From JBGSMF01 sp964651475 (lineage in GTDB: Bacteria; Chloroflexota; Anaerolineae; Fen-1058), in NCBI GenBank assembly GCA_964651475.1, contig CAZYXV010000032.1, positions 1 through 41,232 of the forward strand: a stretch of DNA of 41,232 nt. Reading direction: 5' to 3'. The translations under genes were made by a program, and so were the position numbers. Below, one piece after another: positions 23,882 to 33,800 of the stretch. The notes beneath the pieces are model-generated. The model ran no database searches. It worked only from the letters and a program-made list of their open reading frames with translations, and was not told the origin of the DNA. The stretch's first letter is position 1. Every line of letters begins with the position of its first letter.

Positions 23882-26800
23882 TCAATGCGTCCTCAACACA
23901 AGCGGCAGATAAATCAGGTGGTCGGTCGGCGTCACCGTCACCGCGTCGCTCAAGAAAACTGCGCTGCCCGTCAGGGCGCTGAGTGTGACGGTGTAGGGCA
24001 CATAGTTCGTCAACCCGGTGAGGGTGTAAGCGCGGGTGGAACTGATGATGCCGGCGATGGGCGGGTAGGCAGTGCCGCCCTGGCTGGCATAGTCAATTGT
24101 CCAGGTAGCACTCACCGGCAAGGTGGCGTTGACTTCCCACGTTAAGTGGATGGCGCGGCTGGCTGGCGCGCCGCGCAGCGTCAGCTCAGCGGGCGCAGGC
24201 GCGATTTGAAAAACGTGGATCAGCGGTTCTTCCTGGTTGTATTCATAGATGTATAACAGGCCGCGGGCGCGGTCATAAGCTGCGCCGCGCAGGGTGGCCT
24301 GCTCGGTGAAAAAATATTCGCTCACGTCGAGCATGGCATAAGGCTGCGGCTCGTGCGCCGCCTTGTGTCCGGCGGCAACCGCCGCCAGGTCATCCGGATC
24401 GTAACACATGAATACCGGCCAATCCAGCGAGGGAGTATACCCGCCGGAGTAGGATACTTCGCCGGTGCTCTTGTTGCCAATCAGCATCACGGCTGTTTTG
24501 CCGCCTTGGATGATCCATGCCCCGCCATGGAACTGGTCTACCACCTCGCGCCCATCCTGGGTGTTGACGCCGGTTGCCTGGCCGTATTCCACCAGTGTCG
24601 TGTAGCTCAACTCGGCCTCGAAGGGTGGCGGATTGCCATCTTGCCAGGGGCCGATGGCGAACATGGCGGTGCCAAAGCCATTATAGGCCCCGCTGCGCGT
24701 GCCGCCAGTGAGCAGCATTTTGCCGCCTGTGTATTGGTCGGCCCACGCTTGGGGAATGTCGAACAAATAAAAGACAGTGCTGTAATAAGGTGGATGCCCA
24801 TCGGCGTCGCCCACGTACCACCAGCCTTGAGTCTGAGGGTCGTTCAGCGTCAGTTCGCTGGCGCTGTGCGAAGGGATTTTGCTCCAGTTATAATTGCTGC
24901 CCCAGATATAGTACAGCTTGTCGCTGGCCTGGCTGCCCTGCCGGGGCAAATAAGCCATGCCACCAATGGGGATAGACAAATCTTGGCGGTCGAACGTGTC
25001 CACCCGGGTGAACGGCTGCAGCGTGGCGGCGGTGTTTAAATCATCCATATCTTTGTCATAGGAAATCACAGGCGCCGGGATGCTGATTTCCGACACGGCC
25101 CAATCGTAGACGTGCCCGCGCCCGAAAAGCGAACCCGGGTAGCCATCGGCAGACCCGCCGGGATCCCCTTGCGGATAGTAAGCCAGTCCGTAGCCGCCAT
25201 ATCCCCAGCGGCCATACTCCAGGTCCCCAGAAGGGCCGGGAAGCTTGAAAGCGCCCTTGTACACAATGTCTGTAAATGGATTGAGGAGAGTATTACTGTG
25301 TTGAAAAGGCAAGGTGGCGGCCATCACCGTGGGCGAGTGCTCGCTTTCGTTGCCGTGCTCGTCAACCGCGGTCACGTTGAAGGAATAGGCAGTGGCCGGC
25401 GTGAGCAGCGAGACGGTGTAGACGTTGGTCTGGTAACCAGGCGGAGTGTAGTAGGTTTCCTGGGAAACGCCAATCACAAAATCGCGCTGGTCGTAGATGC
25501 GATACTTGACAACCGCCACGTTATCGGTGGAATGGTCCCAACGCAGGCGGATTTTGGAATCTGAAAGGACGGTGGCTTGCAGGTTTTGCGGCGTGGTGGG
25601 AGGTGTGACATCGTCGAGCGCGGCAGGTGAACAGGTGATTTCGGACGTGGGATTGCCGCACTCGATATACCCCTGGCCTGAATTGACGCTCAGGTCAATC
25701 TCTACGCGGTTGGACGGGGTGGTGAATGTGCCATCGCGGCGGCGGCATTCGGCGCCGCCGGCCGAGGGCGCTGGGTTGTTGCACACGTGGATTCGCTGCC
25801 GGGCGCCCCAGCCCTCGGCGTCTCGGCAGCCTTTGGTGCATGGCGTCCAATACCAATAACTCCAGCCGCCATCCGCCAGTGCGGCGCCGGGCAACTGTTC
25901 TACCAAGATGGGATACAAAGCAGCGGACTGCGCTTGCGACTGTCGTAAAACCAGCGGCAGGTAAATCTGAATATCAGTCGGCATCACTCGCACCGTGTCA
26001 GTCAGGAAGGGCGTATTGTTCAACATTGCGTTGAGCGCGACGGTGTACCAGACGTAATTGGTCAATCCTGTCAGCGTATAGGCGCGGACGGCGTTGGTGA
26101 TGCCAGTGATGGGAAGGTAGGCCGTGCCGGCCTGGCTGGCATGGTCAATCCGCCAGGTGCTGGTTAAGGGCAGGGTAAAGTTGACATTCCAGTTCAGATA
26201 GATGGTCCCAGATCCAGGAATTCCACTCAAAGCCAGCGCCGGGGTAAATTCGTAAGCGCCAATGTCGTACCCGGCGCCCTGGGGGCGTGGGGTACCCTCC
26301 AGGTCAGTTGTCACGCCCACATTCAAACCGGCGTCAATGGCCGGACTGCCCGCTCGAATATGATAGTCATCGGCGGCCGGGTTAACAAAAAGCGGATCAA
26401 TGTTCACCAAATCATTCGGGAAATCCCCGGGATCAATAGAACCATCGGTCTGGTACAGAATGTTGTGGCTGCCTTTAACCGAGCCGCCGCTCGACGCCCA
26501 ATAGTTCGAGCCGGCATTGTAAAAGATATTGTTCCTCACCACGCCGGTAGCGCCGTCGCGGAACCCAATGCCATGATATTGGATATCTGCGAAAACATTG
26601 TGCATCGCGGTGACGTTTTGGATCTGGTGGACGCACAATCCCCAGGCGCCGCCGTGAGCAAAAATATTGTTGCGAAAGATGAGATCAGAAATGTCGCGAT
26701 AATAAGCGGCTTCGCCCATAAAGCCCTGGTGAAAGTCATAACACACGTTGCCATCGAAAATGACGTGGTGGGCAAACTCGCCGTTGTTGTCAAAGATCTG

Positions 26801-28150
26801 AAAACAGTCCACGTGCGCGTCGCCGACCTCGTTGAACAGGGTGCCGTGAAAGAAATTGCCGTGGATGACGTGGTTATCTCCAAAAAAACGCGAATAGTCG
26901 CAGTCTCCGCCGCCATAGTCGAACAGGCGCTCAACCTCGTTCCCTTCCACCACCCAATCGGATCCAGAGATGCCTAGCCCTGCCTGACTGTGATAAATGC
27001 GGTTATGAGCCACGATTGCCCCCACCGAAGTCCCTGAAACAGCGGTGCTTCTGAGGTTGTAGAGATAATTGTCCACCACCTCTACGTGATCGCTAGAGAT
27101 GAACACACCGTTCCGCTCTGTCCACCCCGTCAGAGATGGGTCGGTGATGATGTTGAACCCTTCCATCCGCAGATAGTGAGCATATCGGGTATAGAATCCC
27201 CACATGGTCACAGTGCGCCTGGGCTGAGCTTTGAACGTAATGATCTGGCCGGGCGCTCCCCTCGTTCCGTTCGCAAACGTGATGCGCTCGTTGTACGCAC
27301 CCGCTTTGACGATCACCGTATCGCCAGCCCAGACCGAATCGGCTGCTTTTTGGATGGTTAGCCAGGGCAAGCTCTCTGTGCCTGGGTTGTCGTCGCTGGC
27401 CTGGGGGTGATTTTGGTCAACATAGTAGGTTGCTGGCGTGTAGCTATCTACAAGTAGCCCATCATAGATTGCCAGGTCGTCAATGTAAAACCAGGGAGGG
27501 TTTGGCTCGTCGCCGCCGCTCATCATCCCAATGCCGGTGTGGGTGAACATTGCCACCGCGGCGGGGTCGGCGTCGAGAATTTCAATATCGTAATCCACTC
27601 CGTCGCCGGCCTTGTCAGCCTTGACGACGATGGATTGGCCGGTGTTGTGGACATAGACTTTGAAGGTACCGGTCACGGCAGAACCGTGCGGGAGGCGGAC
27701 CAGGCTTTCCGGGTCGGTGTGCAGTTGCACCTCGCTGCCATTCAGTTTTCGATAAATACCAGGCTGATTGCCGAGGCCGACCGAGTAATAGTTGTTTTCG
27801 TCCTTATAGAGCACCACGATCCTGCCCGGCGTACTCCAGGTGATGCGTCCATCCAGGCGCACTGTATACTCGTTGCCTGTGATGCGCTGGGTCGTGGCGA
27901 TTAGCGCCAGCCCCCGGTTCACCCCCAACTGGAAACTGCCATCAATACTGTTCACGCTCGCGCCCCCGCTGACCACGCTCCACGTCAGTCCGTTGGCACC
28001 CTGGGCTTGCGTATAGTCGCCATCTTCAAAGTCGTCCTGGTAGAGCAGAGTTTGCAGGGGTGCCGCGGCGCTGGCATACAATGCCAACCCGCCAGATGCT
28101 GCCAGCAAGGCTAGCACAAGAGTCAATACAAAAAGCCACCGCATCTTCAT
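23882..28150 (-). CDS. Giant multidomain surface protein: beta-helix, TSP1, FN3 and two Y-L-P-L tails
   Basis: A 1422-residue exported protein; AGGAGG lies 5 bases before the ATG. Order: signal peptide (1-30); concanavalin-like domain (about 35-230); DUF1565 opening YYVDQNHPQASDDNPGTESL (about 240) and Asn-rich parallel beta-helix (to about 635); FN3-like module ending in IYLPLVLRQS (about 640-733); thrombospondin type-1-like domain (WSYWYWTPCTKGC, CNNPAPSAGGAEC; about 757-825); an ordinary FN3 domain (PTTPQNLQATVLSDSKIRLR; about 848-945); an unknown, possibly propeller region (about 950-1315, VYKGAFKLPGPSGDLEYG, GHVYDWAVSEISIP); and a last FN3-like module ending IYLPLVLRTH. The internal tail strongly suggests fusion of two once-separate exported proteins. 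Glycan binding or processing at the cell surface is inferred. Confidence 0.85.
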   Translation of the reverse strand: MKMRWLFVLTLVLALLAASGGLALYASAAAPLQTLLYQDDFEDGDYTQAQGANGLTWSVVSGGASVNSIDGSFQLGVNRGLALIATTQRITGNEYTVRLDGRITWSTPGRIVVLYKDENNYYSVGLGNQPGIYRKLNGSEVQLHTDPESLVRLPHGSAVTGTFKVYVHNTGQSIVVKADKAGDGVDYDIEILDADPAAVAMFTHTGIGMMSGGDEPNPPWFYIDDLAIYDGLLVDSYTPATYYVDQNHPQASDDNPGTESLPWLTIQKAADSVWAGDTVIVKAGAYNERITFANGTRGAPGQIITFKAQPRRTVTMWGFYTRYAHYLRMEGFNIITDPSLTGWTERNGVFISSDHVEVVDNYLYNLRSTAVSGTSVGAIVAHNRIYHSQAGLGISGSDWVVEGNEVERLFDYGGGDCDYSRFFGDNHVIHGNFFHGTLFNEVGDAHVDCFQIFDNNGEFAHHVIFDGNVCYDFHQGFMGEAAYYRDISDLIFRNNIFAHGGAWGLCVHQIQNVTAMHNVFADIQYHGIGFRDGATGVVRNNIFYNAGSNYWASSGGSVKGSHNILYQTDGSIDPGDFPNDLVNIDPLFVNPAADDYHIRAGSPAIDAGLNVGVTTDLEGTPRPQGAGYDIGAYEFTPALALSGIPGSGTIYLNWNVNFTLPLTSTWRIDHASQAGTAYLPITGITNAVRAYTLTGLTNYVWYTVALNAMLNNTPFLTDTVRVMPTDIQIYLPLVLRQSQAQSAALYPILVEQLPGAALADGGWSYWYWTPCTKGCRDAEGWGARQRIHVCNNPAPSAGGAECRRRDGTFTTPSNRVEIDLSVNSGQGYIECGNPTSEITCSPAALDDVTPPTTPQNLQATVLSDSKIRLRWDHSTDNVAVVKYRIYDQRDFVIGVSQETYYTPPGYQTNVYTVSLLTPATAYSFNVTAVDEHGNESEHSPTVMAATLPFQHSNTLLNPFTDIVYKGAFKLPGPSGDLEYGRWGYGGYGLAYYPQGDPGGSADGYPGSLFGRGHVYDWAVSEISIPAPVISYDKDMDDLNTAATLQPFTRVDTFDRQDLSIPIGGMAYLPRQGSQASDKLYYIWGSNYNWSKIPSHSASELTLNDPQTQGWWYVGDADGHPPYYSTVFYLFDIPQAWADQYTGGKMLLTGGTRSGAYNGFGTAMFAIGPWQDGNPPPFEAELSYTTLVEYGQATGVNTQDGREVVDQFHGGAWIIQGGKTAVMLIGNKSTGEVSYSGGYTPSLDWPVFMCYDPDDLAAVAAGHKAAHEPQPYAMLDVSEYFFTEQATLRGAAYDRARGLLYIYEYNQEEPLIHVFQIAPAPAELTLRGAPASRAIHLTWEVNATLPVSATWTIDYASQGGTAYPPIAGIISSTRAYTLTGLTNYVPYTVTLSALTGSAVFLSDAVTVTPTDHLIYLPLVLRTH
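23885..24186 (-). repeat. FN3-like module copy 2
   Basis: C-terminal module of the 1422-residue protein (L-R-G-A-P-A-S-R-A-I-H-L-T-W to Y-L-P-L-V-L-R-T-H), homologous to the copies at 20995-21281, 25943-26241 and 30875-31170. Confidence 0.75.
25943..26241 (-). repeat. FN3-like module copy 3 (internal)
   Basis: Internal module of the same protein (L-S-G-I-P-G-S-G-T-I-Y-L-N-W to Y-L-P-L-V-L-R), closest in sequence to copy 4 at 30875-31170. It ends in a full tail although the reading frame continues for about 690 residues. Confidence 0.75.
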
Positions 28151-28166
28151 ATTGCCCTCCTTTTTC

Positions 28167-30854
28167 TCACTTCATTACCAGCGGCAGATATACGTCCAAA
28201 TGTGGCCAAACGGCGTTATTAGACAGGCCAGACCACTCGCCTTGCTCGCCTTGCGTCTTGAGGGCAAAGTACACCGTGCCGGCGGTGTAGGGCAGCGCGG
28301 CGGTAAACGTGCCCTGCGTCCCTGGCAAAGAGTCGGTCAGCAGCGCCGCGCCGGCCCAGTTGGCTTGGGTAATGGGGGCGGCGGAATAGCGCAGCGTCGT
28401 CGTGATGGCGTTCAACGGCGGCGTCCAGCCCAACGTGGCGGCCAGCACACCGGTGCCGGCGATAGCGTTGGTCACGCGCAGGTCGGTCACGGCCTCGGGC
28501 GGCGCGCCCAACGGTGAAACAGCGACGTGTAGTGCGCCGCTCAATGTGGTCGTAAAGTAGAGCGTGTGCTCGGCGGTGCTGGTGACATCCCGCACGTCCG
28601 CGCCCACGGCGATGCGATAGACGATGTTGCTCAATACTCCCGTGAGCAAATGGCCGCAGACGCCGCTCGTAGTGACGTCGTATTGCACGCCCCCGGTGAC
28701 GAGCGCGCCATCCATCGCCGCGCTGAACAAGGCCACGCGCTCGCGGCCCGGCTCTTGCACGTGCGCGCCAACCATCTCGCCGCCAGTGGCCGTCACCCGG
28801 TTGACGGTAGGCATTGCGCTGGCGTTCGTGCTGGTGATGTACAGCGCGTGCAGAAACACATCGTCGGTCTGCGCCGCGCCCGGCACGACCTCGACGCGCC
28901 ACAGGCCGGGTTCGGCGTAACCTGTCTCGTAGCCGGATGCGCCGCCGGTGCGGTTCGCGCCGTCCGACCAGTAGCGATAATCCGCGCCGCCGATTTTGCG
29001 CAGCGTTTGATTGGCGGGCAGCAGGGTCTGCACAAACAGGCGGCCCGTTCCCGCGTCAACGCGGAACACGTCGTCGCTGCTGGTGAGGATGCCGTTGTCG
29101 GCGCTGCCTTGCACTACCGTCTCGGAAGTTGTCTGCGGCTTGTTCGACGAATGGAGCAGCCAGGCTTTTTCGTAAGCGGCATCGGTCGAGCGCACCCGAT
29201 CAAAGACGAACAGCACATTAGGGCGCAGGTAGACCAGCTCACGCTGCACGATGGATACCTTGGGCGTATTGGAGCCATAGGTGTACGTGGTGGAATTGTA
29301 GGCGGGCGTGATATCGGACGCGACATAGTCATAGTTGTCTGTGTGAAAGAACGCGGTGATGTCGCCTGCTTCGTAATGCTTGCCCGCGCCCAGATTGCTC
29401 TGGTATTCGGCGAGCGATTGAATGCACTGCGCGCAGCCAGTGTAGGTCTGCACGCGCTGGCCGCCGTCGTTGCTGTTGCCCGCGCTGTAACTGTAGGCGA
29501 ACGTCTCCCCCGGCTGGCGGACGAGCAGGCTGTTGTGCGCCACGGTGCGGATGTAATACGACTCGCGGTGCGCTGTGCCCCAATCGGCATAGACGCCGCT
29601 ATCCAGGGCCAGCGGACCGTTGCGCCAGATTTCAAAGTGCCCCTGATCCATGTGCTGGTGGCCGGTGAACCAGTCGCCCGCGCTATAAAAGATGAGCGCC
29701 GCGTCGTCGGCCCAATCCGAGCGGAGAGCGACGTATCCCACGGTGTCTCGCCCAAAGATGGCGGCGGTGGGCAGATCGTCAAAGGTCGCTGGCGCCAGCG
29801 CGAGATCGAGATTGGTAGGCAGCGCGTAACGGTGAATGCGGTGATACGAGCCTTGCCCGGAGACTAACCCCCAATCGGCCTGGATGATTGCGCCGATTTG
29901 CTGGAGGTAGCCGTCGTCATAGGCGCCGGCGATGGCGTCGGTGTAGGGGCGGTGCTGGTTGCTGGTCTCGGGGCGCGACGAAGGCATGTCGCCCTGGCGC
30001 GTCCAACTGTGTTTAGTCTGATCGCCGTAGGGCGGCAGGAGGTGGTAGAGGTGAAAGTATCCCATCTGGCGCAGCCAGTCGCCTTCCCGGTAGCGGATGG
30101 CGTCATAGATGTCGGCGTAGGTCGCGTCGTCCTGCTGCACCGCCGAGCGCCAGGCGCGCACGGCGTCAATCACATATTGGCCGGGCGGGTCGCTGGAGAA
30201 AAAGTGCGAACGGAAATAGCTGATGCCTTCGGGCCACGCGCCGTCGGTGTATTGATAGGCGTCCAGGGCATTGTCGCGGAACAGGCGTTGGGCCGCCTCG
30301 AGCAGCGCAGCCCTGCGCGCGTCGTGATCGAGCGAGAGCGCCGCCAGCGCCAGCGCGGACGCATCGGACGTGTAGCCGTGCCAGAAATGCGGGCCGTTCG
30401 TGCCCAGCGTATCCGAGATGGCGACGGCGCAGTCGGCCAGCCGGTCTTCAATGATATCCTTGGTGGCCTGGCTCCCGATGGAGTTGTACACCCAATCATA
30501 AGCCAGCGCATAGCCGCCCACGTTCGAACGTTCGTAGCTGCAATTGAACGAGTCGCTTTGCAGGCGGCTGACCACGTTGGCCGCGGCGCTCGCGTCGTCG
30601 TGCAGCAAATAGTCCATGGCCCAATCATCCACGTGGCTCTGGTCGCCGATGTTGGCGCACTGATTTTGAAACGCGGGATCGGCGCAGCGCGCTTGCATCT
30701 GCGCGACGCTGAGGCCCCGGTAGCCGCCGACGATGAGGCGCGGATGGCCGGGGTAGACCATAACTTGCGCGGCGTCGGCGGGGTGGGCCACCGACTCGAT
30801 CGCCAGGAAAGCGAACAGGCAAACAAAAAGCGTGAGCAAACATCTGACGCGCAT
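28167..30854 (-). CDS. Secreted heparinase II/III-like polysaccharide lyase with FN3-like domain and Y-L-P-L tail
   Basis: An 895-residue exported protein. The ATG at 30854 has GGAGG 5 bases upstream and yields a signal peptide (MRVRCLLTLFVCLFAFLAIE). Residues about 30-370 are an alpha/alpha-barrel region (DGAWPEGISYFRSHFF at about 204), and residues about 375-650 carry the heparinase II/III-like beta-sheet domain with HQHMDQGHFEIWRNGPLALD (about 399-418), whose histidines are expected active-site residues. The family eliminates uronic-acid-containing glycans such as heparin-like polymers or alginate; the substrate cannot be fixed from sequence. An FN3-like module (about 781-890) nearly identical to that of the gene ending at 34120 precedes the tail VYLPLVMK. 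Confidence 0.88.
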   Translation of the reverse strand: MRVRCLLTLFVCLFAFLAIESVAHPADAAQVMVYPGHPRLIVGGYRGLSVAQMQARCADPAFQNQCANIGDQSHVDDWAMDYLLHDDASAAANVVSRLQSDSFNCSYERSNVGGYALAYDWVYNSIGSQATKDIIEDRLADCAVAISDTLGTNGPHFWHGYTSDASALALAALSLDHDARRAALLEAAQRLFRDNALDAYQYTDGAWPEGISYFRSHFFSSDPPGQYVIDAVRAWRSAVQQDDATYADIYDAIRYREGDWLRQMGYFHLYHLLPPYGDQTKHSWTRQGDMPSSRPETSNQHRPYTDAIAGAYDDGYLQQIGAIIQADWGLVSGQGSYHRIHRYALPTNLDLALAPATFDDLPTAAIFGRDTVGYVALRSDWADDAALIFYSAGDWFTGHQHMDQGHFEIWRNGPLALDSGVYADWGTAHRESYYIRTVAHNSLLVRQPGETFAYSYSAGNSNDGGQRVQTYTGCAQCIQSLAEYQSNLGAGKHYEAGDITAFFHTDNYDYVASDITPAYNSTTYTYGSNTPKVSIVQRELVYLRPNVLFVFDRVRSTDAAYEKAWLLHSSNKPQTTSETVVQGSADNGILTSSDDVFRVDAGTGRLFVQTLLPANQTLRKIGGADYRYWSDGANRTGGASGYETGYAEPGLWRVEVVPGAAQTDDVFLHALYITSTNASAMPTVNRVTATGGEMVGAHVQEPGRERVALFSAAMDGALVTGGVQYDVTTSGVCGHLLTGVLSNIVYRIAVGADVRDVTSTAEHTLYFTTTLSGALHVAVSPLGAPPEAVTDLRVTNAIAGTGVLAATLGWTPPLNAITTTLRYSAAPITQANWAGAALLTDSLPGTQGTFTAALPYTAGTVYFALKTQGEQGEWSGLSNNAVWPHLDVYLPLVMK
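28250..28319. repeat. 70-bp exact direct repeat, copy 1
   Basis: These 70 bases, inside the C-terminal FN3-like module of the heparinase-like gene, are identical to 34203-34272 about 6 kb away. Flanking module sequence is similar but not identical. Confidence 0.9.
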
Positions 30855-30871
30855 AGTAGCCTCCAATTGTT

Positions 30872-33800
30872 TTACCGGCAAATCAAGGGCAGATATACAA
30901 ACCGATCAGTAGGCATGGCGCGCACCGTATCCGTGAGAAAGGATGTGCTCCCCAGCGTCGCGTTGAGTGTGACCGTATACCACGTATAGTTAGTCAGCCC
31001 GGTGAGGGTATAGGCGCGAACGGTGTTGGTGATACCAGTGATGGGAAGATAAGCCGTGCCAGTCTGGCCGTGGTACTCGATGCGCCAGGTGCTCGTCATT
31101 GGTAGCATGCCCTCCACAGTCCAGTTCAAGTATATCGTCTGATTGCCTGGAATGCCACTAAGGTGCACGGTAGTACCTTCGATGTGGCTGGAGAACACGA
31201 GTATCTCGCTCGCCTGCGGGGCCAGCGTAATCGTCAGCGTTCGGTTGGCCCCGGCGCTGAGCGGGTGAGATGTTCCAGCCAGGAGCGCGCTGGCGTTGAT
31301 AGGCATGGCAGGCAGGCCCAAAGCATTCGCCTGCACCGTAACAGTCACAGTAGCCTCTGCGTCTAGTGTGTTGCGCAGCGTCAAGTGCAGGTCAGGCCAA
31401 TTGCCAAATCGTTCGATATATACTTGCGCGTTTGAGGTCGAGGCGTAGGTCATTGGCTGCCAACCGGCCACGTTCAATCTGCGGATCAGCGGGATGTATC
31501 GCTGGAACAGCGGGCGATCACGGTTGTACAACGTGGGATCATCCCAGTAGCAATCTTCTGACGCATTGTGGCTGAACATGCTGGGATAGATGCCGTAGAA
31601 CAGGCAGACCTGGAAATAGCGCTCGACCAGCTCATAACTGAGATTGTCAAAGTTGGTATTCATCAACAGGCCATAAGGCCGCTGGTAAGCGAGCGCGCGA
31701 TGATAGTTGAGCGTAGCGTCGCTATCGGGCGTGAAACTGCCGGTGCGCAGCCAGTCGGTCTCTTTGCCCATAAAGTCGAACAAATCAGCGCCCCACGGCA
31801 GGTTCAACAGGATGCCGTTCGCCATCGTGCGCCGGCCAAAATTTTGGTGAACATCCTGCGTCAGCCAGCGCGCAAACTCGGTGGTGGCAAAAACCTCCGG
31901 AATGCCGACCCGCCGGTCGGTTGGGCGATATGTCAGCGGCGTGTCCGTCGCTGCAAAATGCGCCGCGCGAAAGTCCAGGTCGGTCGCCTGAGCCAGATAG
32001 CTGTCAATATACTCGCCGTCGAGGCCGGGCGTGGTGGTGTAGGTTTGTTGAACCGTCACATTCCAGTCTAGCTTGGCGGCGTTGATTGGATAGGCGGCGT
32101 CGGCGATGTCGGGGTCGGGGTTGAGCGTAAAGACGGCGCAGCCGCCCACTCCGCTGCACCACGGCTCTACATCCGGCTCGTAGCGATAACGGCCGGTCTC
32201 ATCAAAGAACCCCGAACTCAGCGTCGCTTCGGCCCGATCGCGCTGCGTGGTCGAGCCATGTTGATGTTGATCGTGCAGATAGGCCATCACTTGGTCATAG
32301 TCGTTCACGTCCACGCTGGTCGTGGTGATCGGCAGCCAGTGCGACCACGGTTCGGAAACGTAGCGAAAAGACAGGATGCCCGCGCCGTCGTCAAAGGCGA
32401 CCTGGCTCAAGCCGCCCAGCTCGTGGACGCCGATGCCGAAATCCTGCACGTTTGTGATCGGCGAGAGGCTGGAAAAAGCCACCCAGATGCCTTCGTGTTC
32501 GGGCGGGATGCGGCGGGTGAATGACTGCGGAAAGCGGTCATAATAGCCCTGCGCCGCCGCGCGAAAGCCGCCGTTTGCCTCAAAGCGGTAGAGGACAAAA
32601 TCCACCCATGCTCGATTGGGGAATTTGGCCGTCAACGGCGAGAGACCCAGGTCAAAGGCGGCATAGAACTGGCGCGTGGATGGGTTGTACACCAGGCGCA
32701 GGGCGCGCGGGCTATCCAGCGGCACGCCCACCGCGAGGCCACCAAAAGGCCCGCTCAAGCCGGCCCACGGATATTTGCTGAGGTGGCCGTTCGCGCCGAG
32801 ATCGCTGTACCAACCAAAGTTGGCAAACTCTTTCGCGCCGCCGATGACGCGCTCGGCGCGAATGTCGTCGCCCCACGTCCAGTTCGTGGCGCTGACAGGC
32901 AAGGCAAAATAGAGCGTGAGCGCGCGGGTGAGGCTGGCCGTGTCTGTCAGTTCGGCGTGGATGGCGATGCGGTCGGCAGTGGCGGTATAGACGGCGCGGA
33001 AATCCAGTCCCAAGGCTGGCAGGGTGCTCGTGTGGAAAAAGGCCTGGCCAATCTGGCTGACGCTGCCGCCCACGTGATAATAGTCGCCTTGCGCTGCAAC
33101 GTCGCGCACGAAAAAGCCGCCCAGGTAGGCGCGGGCCGAATCTTGAATAGGAACGCCGGCTAGATTCACGTTGGTCACAGCGCCGCCGTCGGAGGCCAGC
33201 GTCAGGCTCAGGCCGTCGCAGGTCGAAAGCCCCAAATCTGGGCCGTCAAAAGGCAGCGGCGAGGGTGGGGTCGTCGCAACCTGGACGCTGTCAAAATCGG
33301 CCACCTCGGCCTGCACCTGGCTCACGCGCAGGTCATCGAACCAGGCCGTGCCCGCGTGTGTGTTGCGCAACAAGCAATAGACGTTGATGGACTCGATTGG
33401 TTTGGCGGGGACGATAAAGCGTTCTCGGAATTGCCAGTCGTGCGTGCCGGCGTCAAAGGTGATTGTCTGGCCGTACAATGGCGTGCCATCCACGTAATAC
33501 ACATCGAGGTAAACGCTATAGTCGTTGTCGCTGTCGCCGGTGACGTCTTCGGCTTTGCTCCAGCCACCGAGATAAATCGGCAGGGTCTGCGTTTGATTGA
33601 GCGTCACGACCTGATACGCGCCGTGCGATTCGGCGCTGGCCGCATTGATCAGGCGCAGCGCCCGCCCGCCGCCGCGTCCGCCGCTTTCGTCTATGCCGTA
33701 ACCAGAGCCATAGTGACTCCAACTACTCGCGCTGCCCGGTCCACCATCCTCAAAGCCGGGATTCGCCAATGCATTGGTCGACATGGGCAGCGTGTTGGTG

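Noticed and set aside
28566..29867. A 433-codon plus-strand frame opposite the heparinase-like gene
   Set aside because: It is a typical GC-rich antisense shadow with no recognisable motif; the minus-strand gene has a signal peptide and family motifs.
20995..31170. The repeated FN3-like modules considered as a CRISPR-like or satellite array
   Set aside because: The copies are about 300 bp, in frame, far apart and encode a folded domain; there are no short regular repeats with unique spacers anywhere in the window.
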